DNA from: Flavobacterium panacis
GTDB lineage: Bacteria > Bacteroidota > Bacteroidia > Flavobacteriales > Flavobacteriaceae
Assembly: GCF_024649945.1 (NCBI RefSeq)
Contig: NZ_JANKMS010000002.1
Coordinates: forward strand, 124,001-188,000
Direction of reading: 5' to 3'
DNA: 64,000 nucleotides
The position numbers were made by a program, and so were the translations under genes. A model generated the notes under the pieces. It saw nothing but the letters and a program-made list of their open reading frames with translations. It did no database searches and was not told the origin of the DNA. This document shows, piece after piece, positions 17,034 to 26,613 of the stretch (position 1 is its first letter; each line of letters starts with the position of its first letter).

Positions 17034-17333
17034 TTATGCTACCAAGCATCTTTCTTCAAAAGGAAGACCATCTTCGTCGATAGCTACTAAAATCTTTTTT
17101 TGTTTTGAAGCCTCAAAGGTTAAATACAGCCAAGCAAATGACCATAAACCAAGAGTTAAACAAAAAATCATAAAATTTAAACTGTGATTAACTACTTTTC
17201 CTCCTTTTGATAAGACAGCGAAAAGGAATTCATCATTTCTTTCTTCTAAAGTAAATCCATTATGAACTTTGTTTGATATCATATTTGAAAATACTTGCAT
17301 GCTTTGTTCTTGGCTGAGATGGTTGTCTTTCAT
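17034..17333 (-). CDS. hypothetical small membrane protein
   Basis: A protein of 99 residues. The N-terminal half is soluble and charged (SQEQSMQVFSNMISNKVHNG); a single hydrophobic helix lies at about 52-74 (FMIFCLTLGLWSFAWLYLTF), followed by a short charged tail. I recognise no family. It ends facing uvrA across a shared terminator, and upstream is a 435-base AT-rich gap. Codon use and the ATG start support a real gene. Confidence 0.6.
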   Translation of the reverse strand: MKDNHLSQEQSMQVFSNMISNKVHNGFTLEERNDEFLFAVLSKGGKVVNHSLNFMIFCLTLGLWSFAWLYLTFEASKQKKILVAIDEDGLPFEERCLVA

Positions 17334-17768
17334 AATTATTCAATTCTACATTAATCCATAAACTTTTTCTTGCGCATTTTATTGCAAAACTACTCAATAT
17401 TAAATAATAATAAAATACCTACATTTAGTGATTTTGTTAGAAATAATTCTGCAATTTCCTCTAAGTAGTATTAAATTTTCAGACTAAAGTTAATTTTTAT
17501 CTAATTAATTACAAAATAAATACATGTTAAAATTTATTATTTAATAACTAATTTTCAATTACTTAACTTTTATCTGTAAAAAGCAAAAGACAGATTTTTA
17601 TAATAATGTTTGAAGAAATCTCGAGGAATCTAATGGCATTTTAATCTTTAGAATTCATTATCAAACAGATAACAAATTCCAGATTATTTAGAAAGAAAAC
17701 TAAATTTACAGTTTTCCAGAGCTTACAAGAAGTTTTTTAAAACACTAGTATTTTTCCTGCAATTAAAA
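17334..17768. other. AT-rich gap between small membrane protein and flippase genes
   Basis: 435 bases of AT-rich sequence with stop codons in all frames. Both neighbours are on the minus strand, so it is the 3' trailer of the flippase operon and the promoter region of the small gene. I see no conserved structure. Confidence 0.45.
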
Positions 17769-19238
17769 TTAGATTTTAATTCCTATCTTCTTAAAAACAG
17801 AATCGATAACATTATTGATGTCTGGAGAAATTTTGAATTTATAATTCAAATACACATACAGAATAGTTACTAAAATAGATTTTAATGCAATACTGATCAA
17901 TTGGAAAAATGGAAATTCCCAGAAGTAAAATACCAGAAATAAAGCAAATGTCAAAAGTATTGAATAAACAGTCTGATTGGTAAAAGGATATAAATGAAGC
18001 TTTTTAACTACAAAAAGCAATTTAGCCAAACTGTATAAAGTAATTGATAAAAGTGTCGCAAATGCAGAACCAAAAATTCCAAAAATCGGAATAAATATCA
18101 TATTCAAAACTACAGTCAAAACAACCAGCATTAGACCTAAATACAATACCATACGGTAATATTTTGTATTAAAAATAATGGCATTGTTATTTCCTAAAAT
18201 CAAATCAAAGTATTTAGAAAGACCAATCATAAATACTACTGGGATTCCTCCACTATATTCTTTTGGAACCAATTCGTACAACTGATCGATATTTACAAAA
18301 ATACAAAGCATTACAAATCCGCCCACAATTTGCAGATTGATAGACGTTTTTTTGTATAATTGATTTAGTTCATCATGTTTGTTTTCATGCATCAGTTTAG
18401 CTGTAATAGGATATACGATTTGATGCATCGCACGACTCGGAACCGATATTACTAAGGCAATATATGTCGCAACAGAATAAAAAGCAATATTGTCAATAAT
18501 CATATACTGATTCAATATCATTTTATCTCCGTCTAAAAGTAAATTAGCAACACTTCCCGACAAAATTATATAAAAGGAATACACCAATACATCTTTAGCA
18601 TTTTCAGGTTTTGTAAACTGAAACACTGGCTTCTTAATATTAAATGCATAAAACATCGTAACTAAAAACGCTAATAAATACAATACAGCAGTTGCATATA
18701 CAAACCCCTCGACACTAAGTACGTCATAATAAACTGCAATCAATAAAAACAAAGAAAACAATCGTAAACCGATTTCTTTAATAAAATTACCAAAAACAGA
18801 ATGCATATGAACGCGTGCCCAAGCATAAAAGATTTCAAAATAAGCCATCGTTAAGCCTATAAAAGGAATTAACCAGATATAACTTTTAACAATCGCATTC
18901 TTTTTTGACAAAAAGAACAAAATTTCATCATAGAAACAAAGTCCGATTAAGATCAGTGGAATTATTAACAGGATCGGAAATAAAACCGTGAAGGATAAAA
19001 ACCGATTTTTTTCTTCTTCTGTTTTATATTGAGAATAGAATTTTACTAATGTATTTTGCATTCCAATGGCAAACAACGGCATTATAACATTTGCACTGGA
19101 AGTAATGTAGTTCGTTAAACCATAGAAAGTCGCTCCAAGAAAAATCGGATATAAATAAAGTGTATTAATGGCTCCGATACCAAAACCTATATATGTAATT
19201 ACAGTATTTTTAAAAGACTGATTTAAGACAATACCCAT
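17769..19238 (-). CDS. oligosaccharide flippase (Wzx-like, MOP superfamily)
   Basis: A protein of 489 residues with about 12-14 hydrophobic segments along its length. The start, MGIVLNQSFKNTVITYIGFGIGAINTLYLYPIFLG, is typical of polysaccharide-biosynthesis (Wzx/RfbX) exporters, which flip lipid-linked oligosaccharides across the inner membrane. Short loops and a large middle cytoplasmic loop (about residue 290, HENKHDELNQLYKK) fit the fold. It lies 39 bases downstream of a glycosyltransferase gene and in the same operon as a YfhO-like protein, so a surface-glycan role is likely. The glycan is unknown. Confidence 0.85.
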   Translation of the reverse strand: MGIVLNQSFKNTVITYIGFGIGAINTLYLYPIFLGATFYGLTNYITSSANVIMPLFAIGMQNTLVKFYSQYKTEEEKNRFLSFTVLFPILLIIPLILIGLCFYDEILFFLSKKNAIVKSYIWLIPFIGLTMAYFEIFYAWARVHMHSVFGNFIKEIGLRLFSLFLLIAVYYDVLSVEGFVYATAVLYLLAFLVTMFYAFNIKKPVFQFTKPENAKDVLVYSFYIILSGSVANLLLDGDKMILNQYMIIDNIAFYSVATYIALVISVPSRAMHQIVYPITAKLMHENKHDELNQLYKKTSINLQIVGGFVMLCIFVNIDQLYELVPKEYSGGIPVVFMIGLSKYFDLILGNNNAIIFNTKYYRMVLYLGLMLVVLTVVLNMIFIPIFGIFGSAFATLLSITLYSLAKLLFVVKKLHLYPFTNQTVYSILLTFALFLVFYFWEFPFFQLISIALKSILVTILYVYLNYKFKISPDINNVIDSVFKKIGIKI

Positions 19239-19277
19239 TTCTTGAGTTTAGATTGTGTAATTTAAATTTTCAATTGA

Positions 19278-20564
19278 TTATTTCTTAATCAGTTGTGCTA
19301 ACTGTTTGGTTAGATTTTTTCGGGAATACTGCTGTAAACCAATTCCATGTGATTGCAATTTCCCTTCTAAAAACTGATTAAAAAAGTCCAAAATTACACT
19401 TTTTAATTTCGCTTTTTCAGAATAATCAAAAAATACTCCTGTATTGGTTTGTGTTACAATATCGGCAAAGTCAGAACCTTGTGGTCCAATGGCAATTATT
19501 GGACGGTTTGAAACCATATATTCAAATAACTTTCCTGGAATAATACTTTTAGTATCTTCAGAATTAATCTCTATTAAAAGTAAAACCTGAGATTTTCTTT
19601 GATGCGCAACTGCTTCTTTATGGGAAACATATCCAACTAAATTCAAATAATCATTTAATTGATGTTCCTTTATTGCATCTAAAACTTCCTGACTTACAGC
19701 ACCAATTAGTTTGATTTCTAAATGAGATTTGAATTCTGGAATTTCTTGCAGTAATTCAACCAAAACTTCCCAAAGAAAAGGCGGATTTCGATCTGATAAG
19801 AAAGAACCAATATGTGCCAGAGTAAATTTGGTATCTAAGGTTTGCTTTTCGACCGTTTCTACATCATAACCATTTGTAATTACTGTAATTGGCTTATCCG
19901 TAATGGCTTGAAATTCTGTTTTTGTAGTTTTACTAGTTACAATAATTTCATCAGCCATATTCAAAACCTTATGCTCTAACTTTTTGTGTTTTTTTTCAGC
20001 ATAAGAAGATAATCGAAGTGCTTTATGATATCCAATTGTGGTCCACGGATCGCGGAAATCTGCAAACCACTTTACTTTTAATTTTTGTTGTAATTCTAAA
20101 CCAATTAAATGCAAACTATGCGGCGGTCCAGAAGTTACAATCGTATCAATATTATTTTCCCGAATGTATTTTTCTAAATAAGAAACAGATGGTTTTACCC
20201 AAAAAACACGGGCATCTGGAATAAAAAGATTACCACGAACCCAAAGAAACGTTTTATCTAAAAAAGTCTGTTTTTTCTTTTGAGGAAAAATCCCAGAACT
20301 GATTTTTTTGGTTTTATTTTTTGAAAATATAGAAGCCAATTGATAAGGCTCCCAAATTTTATTCTTTAAAACAATTACTTTATCTGATATTTCACTTACC
20401 AATCCTTCATCAACAATGGGATAAGTCGGATTTTCTGGAACATAAACAATAGGTTGTACATCGAATTCTGGCAGATATTTTACAAATTTTAACCAACGTT
20501 GTACACCTGGTCCTCCAGCAGGCGGAAAATAATAGGTAATTATTAAAAGTTTTTTTTGTTCCAT
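19278..20564 (-). CDS. GT-B fold glycosyltransferase (family 1/4-like)
   Basis: A protein of 428 residues. The N-terminal segment KLLIITYYFPPAGGPGVQRW (5-24) is the usual opening of GT4-type enzymes, and the C-terminal nucleotide-sugar region holds SNRPIIAIGPQGSDFADIV near 370. The middle ADFRDPWTTIGYHKA is typical of Bacteroidota relatives. It would add a sugar to a lipid-linked or surface glycan in the cytoplasm. The gene is flanked by a flippase and a YfhO-like gene on the same strand with short gaps, indicating one operon. Donor and acceptor cannot be predicted. Confidence 0.85.
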   Translation of the reverse strand: MEQKKLLIITYYFPPAGGPGVQRWLKFVKYLPEFDVQPIVYVPENPTYPIVDEGLVSEISDKVIVLKNKIWEPYQLASIFSKNKTKKISSGIFPQKKKQTFLDKTFLWVRGNLFIPDARVFWVKPSVSYLEKYIRENNIDTIVTSGPPHSLHLIGLELQQKLKVKWFADFRDPWTTIGYHKALRLSSYAEKKHKKLEHKVLNMADEIIVTSKTTKTEFQAITDKPITVITNGYDVETVEKQTLDTKFTLAHIGSFLSDRNPPFLWEVLVELLQEIPEFKSHLEIKLIGAVSQEVLDAIKEHQLNDYLNLVGYVSHKEAVAHQRKSQVLLLIEINSEDTKSIIPGKLFEYMVSNRPIIAIGPQGSDFADIVTQTNTGVFFDYSEKAKLKSVILDFFNQFLEGKLQSHGIGLQQYSRKNLTKQLAQLIKK

Positions 20565-20633
20565 TTAGGATTTATTCAGTTCCACAGAGATTCGCAAAGA
20601 AATATTCACGGAGTGCTCGCAAAGTTTTAAAAT

Positions 20634-23090
20634 TTATTTTTGAGTATTTCCGTTATTGCTTTGTGAATCTTTGCGAAAGAATTTTTCAAAATAAACACCT
20701 CCAAGTAAAAGCAATAACATTCCGATTGAACTAATTAAAGTAATTGTTCCTCCTGTTTTTATTACTTGTGGTTCAAATTTAAATTCGATAGTATGTTTTC
20801 CACCTGGAATTTCCATTGCTCTTAATACATAATCAACAGGAAAATGATCTGTCAACTGACCATCTACATAAGCATTCCAGCCGTTTTTATAATACATTTC
20901 AGAAAAAACAGCCAAACCGTCTTTTGCATTATCCGATTTATATTTGATATAATTTGGCTTGTATTCTACCACTTTAATTGTTCCACTTGTATCCCAAGGT
21001 TTCTTTAATCGAGCATTAGGGAATTTACCTTCGTGTTCATGAACATTAAAAACTGCTACTTTTTTAGTATCCAAAGTATTCAGTGCTTTCATAACATCAT
21101 CTGCTTTGTTTACCAGTTTTACAGAACTTACAAACCAAGCATTTCCATTAGCATCTGGATTAACAGTCGGAATTTGATTTCCTTCCTTGTCTACCTGAAT
21201 TACATACTTAACATTTAACATATTAAGTATTTCAAGATTGTTTTTAGCAATTTGATAATCATACAATTGCTGCATTCTTCTAGGTCTTACAGCACTGTAA
21301 CCTCCAATTGTTTTATGAAAATAAGAAGATCTTCCCTGCAATTGTCCTTGAAGATCAAAAACACGATAAATTGAAGTATCTTTTAAAATCTGAGAATCAG
21401 CGGGCGTTTCCTGAAAAGGAGCCGCAATCTGAACTGGACTCACAAAATCTTTTGCCGAAACGTATTTTTTGTCTACAAAAAACAAATCAAAAATCATTAC
21501 AATTCCCACTACAATCAATGTAGTTGTCTGAGAAAATCTATTTTTGATAAACATCCAAAGAACGACAAAAGTAACTACGATTAAAAATCCAGATCTCAAT
21601 AAATCTGCATAATACATCGTTACTCGATCTTCTTTTAATGCATCAACGAAATCTGGTCCGTAACTTTCCATGAAATATTGATCACTTACTCCTGTAAAGT
21701 GAAAGAAGCTTTTAGCAATCAACAAAATAAAAAGTATTCCTAAACCAAAAACCCCTGTTTGAACCAGTGCTTTCTGTTGCAATTTAAGTTCATCTTTAGC
21801 TTTAAAAAAGGACTGTAATCCCATAACAGCCAAGACAGGAAAACATAGCTCTAAAATAACCTGAATAGAAGAAACAGCTCTAAACTTGTCATACATTGGA
21901 ACGTGCTCTATAAAAAAGTTTGTCAGTAAAGAGAAATTTTTTCCCCAAGAAAGTACCAATGTAAATAAAGCACCTGATAAGAATACGTATTTGATTTTTC
22001 TTTCATCAATAAATAAAGCTAAAACAGCTAAAAAGAAAACAACTGCTCCAATATAAGCTGGTGCAGATACTATTGGCTGATCTCCCCAATAGGTTGGTAT
22101 TCCAGAAACAAAGTCTTTAGCTTGTCCTTCCGGAACTCCTTTTTCTAACATGAAAGCATACATACGACTATCTGTACCTACATTTTCATGACTTGATCCT
22201 CCAAATATTCTTGGAGCAATTAAATTTAAACTTTCCGCTATACCGTAACTATATTCCGTAATATAATCGGTTGTCATAGAGGCAGTAGTTTCATTTTTTG
22301 ATCCATCCGGATTAAAAGTCAGCTCACTTTTGTCTCTTATACTGTATTTAGCGTACTCGCTAGTCGCTAATAAATTTCCAGCATTGGCTCCAATTGCAAA
22401 AATTCCGGCAACGATTAAAGTTCCGATTGAAATTAATAAAGGTTTGTATTCTTTGTTTTTAATAAATTCAAAAGCATAATAACCTGAAAGTATCAATAAG
22501 AAAATCAATAAATAATAGGTCATTTGAAAGTGGTTGGCATTCACTTCTAATGCCACTGCAAACATAGTGAGCAAACCTCCCCAAATGTATTTTTTCTGAA
22601 AGACGAGTATAAATCCAGCAATTACCAAAGGCATATAGGCAATAGCATGCGCTTTTGCATTATGGCCAACTCCTAAAATGATGATCATATAAGTTGAAAA
22701 ACCAAATGCAATGGCTCCGATAAAAGCCTTTAATGGATCGGTTTTTAAAACCAGTAACAAACCATAAAATCCAAAGAAATATAAAAATAAATAATCTGCA
22801 GGACGTGGCAGAAAACGAAGAACGTCATCTATTTTACCCACAAAATCATACGGATAATTTGCCCCAAGCTGATAAGTCGGCATACCACCAAAAGCAGAAT
22901 TGGTCCAATAAGGTTCTGCATTTTCCATCGCTCTAAAGTCATTTTGCTCTTTTGCCATTCCGGTGTATTGAGCAATATCTGACTGGAAAATCTGCTTTCC
23001 TTGTAGAACTGGATAAAAATAAATTAATGAAACAAGAATAAAGCCCAGTATAACAAGGGCATGCGGATAGAACTTATTTACTATTTTCAA
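20634..23090 (-). CDS. YfhO-like large multi-pass membrane protein
   Basis: A protein of 818 residues with a dozen or so transmembrane helices in the first 560 residues, followed by a soluble domain and a final transmembrane helix near 785-805. It has the YfhO features FQSDIAQYTGMAKEQNDFR near 34-52 and PYWTNSAFGGMPTYQ near 60-74. YfhO proteins have a GT-C-like architecture and have been tied to glycosylation of surface polymers in Gram-positive bacteria. The operon context with a glycosyltransferase and flippase agrees. The catalytic role is inferred from the family only. Confidence 0.85.
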   Translation of the reverse strand: MKIVNKFYPHALVILGFILVSLIYFYPVLQGKQIFQSDIAQYTGMAKEQNDFRAMENAEPYWTNSAFGGMPTYQLGANYPYDFVGKIDDVLRFLPRPADYLFLYFFGFYGLLLVLKTDPLKAFIGAIAFGFSTYMIIILGVGHNAKAHAIAYMPLVIAGFILVFQKKYIWGGLLTMFAVALEVNANHFQMTYYLLIFLLILSGYYAFEFIKNKEYKPLLISIGTLIVAGIFAIGANAGNLLATSEYAKYSIRDKSELTFNPDGSKNETTASMTTDYITEYSYGIAESLNLIAPRIFGGSSHENVGTDSRMYAFMLEKGVPEGQAKDFVSGIPTYWGDQPIVSAPAYIGAVVFFLAVLALFIDERKIKYVFLSGALFTLVLSWGKNFSLLTNFFIEHVPMYDKFRAVSSIQVILELCFPVLAVMGLQSFFKAKDELKLQQKALVQTGVFGLGILFILLIAKSFFHFTGVSDQYFMESYGPDFVDALKEDRVTMYYADLLRSGFLIVVTFVVLWMFIKNRFSQTTTLIVVGIVMIFDLFFVDKKYVSAKDFVSPVQIAAPFQETPADSQILKDTSIYRVFDLQGQLQGRSSYFHKTIGGYSAVRPRRMQQLYDYQIAKNNLEILNMLNVKYVIQVDKEGNQIPTVNPDANGNAWFVSSVKLVNKADDVMKALNTLDTKKVAVFNVHEHEGKFPNARLKKPWDTSGTIKVVEYKPNYIKYKSDNAKDGLAVFSEMYYKNGWNAYVDGQLTDHFPVDYVLRAMEIPGGKHTIEFKFEPQVIKTGGTITLISSIGMLLLLLGGVYFEKFFRKDSQSNNGNTQK

Positions 23091-23139
23091 TTTTGGCTGG
23101 TTTGGGTTAAAATGAATCCTAAATTTTCAGGACACAAAT

Positions 23140-23433
23140 CTAATCTATTTCTTCGTAATCAACATACTCTCCCACTTTTTTGGTTTCGCGTGGGTTTTTA
23201 GCATTAGCAGTATTAATGATTATTTCATCATTATTATTTGTATTCTGATTATTGTGATATGTATTCCCCTGATTATATTGCTGTTGTTGTCTTTGAAAAT
23301 TCTCACTAGCATTTTCTACAGCCTTTTTAACCAATACTGGCAAAAAGATTCTAGCTAAGAATTTAAAAATGTAATAAAAAGCTATAACCCACATGATGGT
23401 TTTAAACAAACCTGAAAATGACGCTTCTTGCAT
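23140..23433 (-). CDS. DUF4834 family small membrane protein
   Basis: A protein of 97 residues with one hydrophobic segment (about 10-35, IMWVIAFYYIFKFLARIFLPVLV), a glutamine- and asparagine-rich linker (QQQQYNQGN, NNQNTNNND) and a charged end KKVGEYVDYEEID. This matches the Bacteroidota DUF4834 family of unknown function. It is the first gene of the probable glycan operon, 49 bases upstream of the YfhO-like gene. Confidence 0.75.
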   Translation of the reverse strand: MQEASFSGLFKTIMWVIAFYYIFKFLARIFLPVLVKKAVENASENFQRQQQQYNQGNTYHNNQNTNNNDEIIINTANAKNPRETKKVGEYVDYEEID

Positions 23434-23511
23434 AACTATAATTTTTTTTCAAAATTAATAAATCCGTTGCTTAAAAATAAAATATGAATCTTAAATAAAT
23501 AATAAAATATG

Positions 23512-23519
23512 TACATTTG
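23512..23519 (+). promoter_or_regulatory. candidate -7 element of the outer-membrane protein gene
   Basis: TACATTTG fits TAnnTTTG and lies 36 bases upstream of the ATG at 23556. No -33 TTG at standard spacing is visible. Confidence 0.4.
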
Positions 23520-23555
23520 ATATGCGTTATTATATTTTAACCCAAAAAAAATTAT

Positions 23556-24524
23556 ATGTTTAAAATTAAAAACTTACTCGCCCCGGTACTTTTTTTTATT
23601 CCACAACTGTTTTTTGCACAATATACTGATGTCATTAATTCAAATCGTCCAGGCGAAACCATGTCGGCATATGGAGTCGGAAAATCAGTAATTCAGGCCG
23701 AACTTGGTGTTTACGGCATTAAAGAAAAACACGATTTATTAGATTATGATGCCAGCGGTTTTGGTACTGATTTAACACTGAGATATGGTGCTTTTCTTGA
23801 AAAATTAGAATTTGTTCTTGATTTGCAGTATCAAATGGAAAATTTTGACACACCTTATACCAGCTACAAGAAAAACAATTTCAGACAAACTGTTTTAGGA
23901 GCTAAATATCTTATTTATGATCCTTATAAAAACTATAAAAAAGAAGTTAATATTTACAGCTACAAAGCCAATCGAAATTTCCAATGGCGTGAGTTGATTC
24001 CGGCTGTTTCTGTTTTTGCGGGAGCCAATTTTGTTGGAGCCCAAAATCCATATTATTTTTCACCAGATGGCGCCATTTCTCCTAAAGTTTCTTTGATTAC
24101 TCAAAACTTATTTGGTGGTGGATCATGGGTTTTTGTAACCAATATTATTGCAGATTATATTGGTACTGACTACCCAAGTTACGGATATGTATTAACTTTG
24201 ACCCACGGATTCAACGACAAATGGTCTGGTTTTGTTGAAAATCAAGGATATAAAAGCGATTTCTATAGCGATTCAATTCTTCGTGGTGGTGCTGCTTATC
24301 TTCTTTCTTCCAACATGCAGGTCGATGCTTCGATAAGTACAAATTTTAAGAATACTCCATCAATATTATACGGAGGAGTTGGTATATCATGGCGTTACGA
24401 CGGATGGTACAAAGAAAAAGTAATCGAAGCTAAAAACGATGCCAGAGCCAAAAAGAATATGGACAATGAAAAAAGTGTCGATTATCAGGAAAAAGAAAGA
24501 AGACGTAAATCTAAATACGAATAA
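23556..24524 (+). CDS. outer-membrane transporter-like beta-barrel protein (phenol MetA-like)
   Basis: A protein of 322 residues with a signal peptide (MFKIKNLLAPVLFFIPQLFFAQ, cut near 22) and alternating hydrophobic strands through to GGVGISWRYDGWYKEK, followed by a charged tail rich in K, R and E. The start of the mature protein, NSNRPGETMSAYGVGKSVIQAE, matches the putative MetA-pathway transporter family found in many Bacteroidota. It should be an outer-membrane barrel. The substrate is unknown. A GNAT gene follows 48 bases later and may share the transcript. Confidence 0.7.
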   Translation: MFKIKNLLAPVLFFIPQLFFAQYTDVINSNRPGETMSAYGVGKSVIQAELGVYGIKEKHDLLDYDASGFGTDLTLRYGAFLEKLEFVLDLQYQMENFDTPYTSYKKNNFRQTVLGAKYLIYDPYKNYKKEVNIYSYKANRNFQWRELIPAVSVFAGANFVGAQNPYYFSPDGAISPKVSLITQNLFGGGSWVFVTNIIADYIGTDYPSYGYVLTLTHGFNDKWSGFVENQGYKSDFYSDSILRGGAAYLLSSNMQVDASISTNFKNTPSILYGGVGISWRYDGWYKEKVIEAKNDARAKKNMDNEKSVDYQEKERRRKSKYE

Positions 24525-24572
24525 AATTAATAACCCAAAAACTCTACAAAAGAGACACTCAATACCATATTA

Positions 24573-25691
24573 ATGATCACAATTAAAGAAGCTAAAAGCA
24601 AAAAAGAATTAACGGAATATATCAAATTTCCTTTTTCACTTTATAAAGACAGTCCATATTGGGTACCGCCAATTATTGCTGATGAATTAGAGTCATTTGA
24701 TAAAACCAAAAACCCTGCTTTTGATAATGCTGAAGCTTATTTCTATTTGGCTTACAGAGACAATAAAATTGTAGGTCGTATCACCGCAATTATAAACTGG
24801 TCTGAAGTAAACAATCAGCATAAACGAAAAGTACGTTTTGGCTGGTTTGATGTAATTGATGATATTGAAGTGACAAAAGCTTTATTGGAAAAAGTTTTTG
24901 AATTGGGAAGAAAACACAATCTAGAACATGCCGAAGGTCCAATGGGATTTTCGAATTTAGATAAAGTTGGAGTTCTTACAGAAGGTTACGATCAAGTTGG
25001 AACTATGATTACTTGGTATAATCATCCATATTATGTAACGCACTTAGAGCAATTAGGATTTCAAGTTGAAAAACAATATATCGAAAGTATATTTCCTTTC
25101 TCAAACGTAAAACCGGAATTCTTCCAAAAAGCTCAAGAATTAATAAAAAAACGTTACGGCTTAAAAGCGCTTAATTTTACCAAAACAAAAGACATTATGC
25201 CTCATGTGGACAAAATGTTTGATTTGTTTAATGAATCTTATGAGAAACTGGCTTCATTTGTAGCTATTTCTGATGTTCAAAAGGAATATTTTAAAAAGAA
25301 ATACATCAGTTTTATAAATCCTGAGTATATTAAATTTGTGGTTGACAAAGATGATAATCTAGTCGCTTTTAGTATTGTAATGCCTAGTTTTGTTGAGGCT
25401 TTACAGAAAATAAAGGGAAAATTATTTCCTTTTGGTTTTCTTCAATTATTAAAAGCAAAAAAACACAGTAAAGATGTGGTTTTCTATTTGATAGGAGTTC
25501 GTCCTGAATATCAAAACAAAGGTGTAACGGCTATTATTTTTGACGAATATTACAAGACTTTTTCTGCTAAAGGAATCCAGAAATGTATTAGAACTCCAGA
25601 ATTATTAGAAAACAACGCTATTCATTTACTTTGGAAAAATTTTGATCCGACCATTCACTGTCAGAGAAAGACTTATTTGAAGAATCTTTAG
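24573..25691 (+). CDS. GNAT-fold acyltransferase-like protein
   Basis: A protein of 372 residues, soluble. The N-terminal part has PFSLYKDSPYWVPPIIADE and AYRDNKIVGRITAIIN, and a C-terminal GNAT-like region has FYLIGVRPEYQNKGVTAIIFDEYY with the R/Q-x-x-G acetyl-CoA loop (EYQNKGVT). Two GNAT-like lobes are likely. Substrate is unknown; some databases give relatives unrelated names. Directly after its stop codon a CAGTCGCAG-type repeat begins. A small zinc-ribbon gene follows. Confidence 0.75.
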   Translation: MITIKEAKSKKELTEYIKFPFSLYKDSPYWVPPIIADELESFDKTKNPAFDNAEAYFYLAYRDNKIVGRITAIINWSEVNNQHKRKVRFGWFDVIDDIEVTKALLEKVFELGRKHNLEHAEGPMGFSNLDKVGVLTEGYDQVGTMITWYNHPYYVTHLEQLGFQVEKQYIESIFPFSNVKPEFFQKAQELIKKRYGLKALNFTKTKDIMPHVDKMFDLFNESYEKLASFVAISDVQKEYFKKKYISFINPEYIKFVVDKDDNLVAFSIVMPSFVEALQKIKGKLFPFGFLQLLKAKKHSKDVVFYLIGVRPEYQNKGVTAIIFDEYYKTFSAKGIQKCIRTPELLENNAIHLLWKNFDPTIHCQRKTYLKNL

Positions 25692-25693
25692 TT

Positions 25694-25727
25694 TAGTTTT
25701 CAGTCGCAGTCACAGTTTTCAGTTTTT
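25694..25727. repeat. TAGTTTTCAGTCGCAGT repeat after the GNAT gene
   Basis: TAGTTTTCAGTCGCAGTCAC followed by a second AGTTTTCAGT unit. It starts two bases past the GNAT stop codon and ends before the zinc-ribbon gene. Confidence 0.65.
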
Positions 25728-25733
25728 AAGATT

Positions 25734-25943
25734 ATGACACCAGATAAATCTTCATTAATTATTTGTGATGAATGTCAAAGTGAGTTTTATAAAGAAACAT
25801 CTAAGATGAAGAATTTATGTCCTGAATGCGCTCATTTATTATATGGCTATGAAAATTGTATCCACAAGTTTGAAAGCGGCCGTTGCTTAAAATGTTATTG
25901 GAATGGAGATTCTAGCGAATACTTGAATAAAATCAAAAAATAA
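25734..25943 (+). CDS. small zinc-ribbon protein
   Basis: A protein of 69 residues with three CxxC pairs: C11/C14 (CDEC), C29/C32 (CPEC) and C51/C54 (CLKC), plus C42. This spacing suggests one or two bound zinc ions. It looks like a full-length small gene with its own terminator. No partner or nucleic-acid target can be named. Confidence 0.65.
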   Translation: MTPDKSSLIICDECQSEFYKETSKMKNLCPECAHLLYGYENCIHKFESGRCLKCYWNGDSSEYLNKIKK

Positions 25944-25950
25944 TAAACAT

Positions 25951-25986
25951 AAAAAAAATCCATTCGCCCCCAAACGAATGGATTTT
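25951..25986. terminator. bidirectional terminator (AAAATCCATTCG stem)
   Basis: AAAATCCATTCG (25957-25968) pairs with CGAATGGATTTT (25975-25986), with runs of A on the left, so it can end the zinc-ribbon gene (+) and the lipoprotein gene (-). The stem sequence is the same as in the terminator at 26544-26578. Confidence 0.8.
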
Positions 25987-26006
25987 AACTTCATAGTCAC
26001 TTTCAT

Positions 26007-26495
26007 TTATTCTACTTTACAATCGACTTTTGTCAACGTATTTTTTGCATCAAATTTCAGTTTGGTTTTATCTTTAAAAGAAACTTTGTCATTTGCCTCC
26101 ACAACATCGCCGTAACCTTCGATGAACGCACCATCTTTTTGAAGAAAAGCAACTTCTCTTACAGACGAAACTCCCTCAGAACTAAAAGTATAATCGGCAA
26201 TTAAGGTATCTCCTTTCATGTTTCCGATCAGACTTCCTTCATTTTTATCTTTTCCAACTAAATTATAACTTAGTTTTCCGTTTACTTCTTGATGTGAATT
26301 TACATTAAAACTCATTTCTATAATGCTTCCGTTTGATCTCCAAGCGTAACATTGATCTCCCGCAGGCTCAACCAGCTCAGCTTCTTTCGGTGGATTTGGT
26401 GTAATTTGTACTGGCTCTGTCGTCGTTGTTTCTTTTTTACAAGAAGCAAAAATTGACAAGGCAAGTACTGCTGTTAGTGTTAGTACTTTTTTCAT
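26007..26495 (-). CDS. hypothetical lipoprotein
   Basis: A protein of 162 residues with a lipoprotein signal, MKKVLTLTAVLALSIFASC, lipidated at C19, then a threonine- and proline-rich linker (TTTTEPVQITPNPPKEAELV) and a small domain with QCYAWRSNGSIIEMSFNVN and LIGNMKGDTLIADYTFSSEG. The domain pattern resembles small lipoproteins that respond to environment, but I cannot name a family. Convergent with the zinc-ribbon gene and bracketed by two terminators with identical stems. Confidence 0.7.
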   Translation of the reverse strand: MKKVLTLTAVLALSIFASCKKETTTTEPVQITPNPPKEAELVEPAGDQCYAWRSNGSIIEMSFNVNSHQEVNGKLSYNLVGKDKNEGSLIGNMKGDTLIADYTFSSEGVSSVREVAFLQKDGAFIEGYGDVVEANDKVSFKDKTKLKFDAKNTLTKVDCKVE

Positions 26496-26543
26496 ATTTC
26501 CTCATTTTTATTTTGTGATTATGAAATAAAGTTACTTTAAATA

Positions 26544-26578
26544 AAAAAAATCCATTCGCATAACGAATGGATTTTTTT
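26544..26578 (-). terminator. terminator of the alpha-oxoamine synthase gene
   Basis: AAAAAAATCCATTCG (26544-26558), a CATAA loop and CGAATGGATTTTTTT (26564-26578). On the minus strand it lies 36 bases past the stop codon of the PLP enzyme gene. Confidence 0.8.
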
Positions 26579-26613
26579 ACATAATTCCCACATGGAAATC
26601 TATTTTTAAATCA

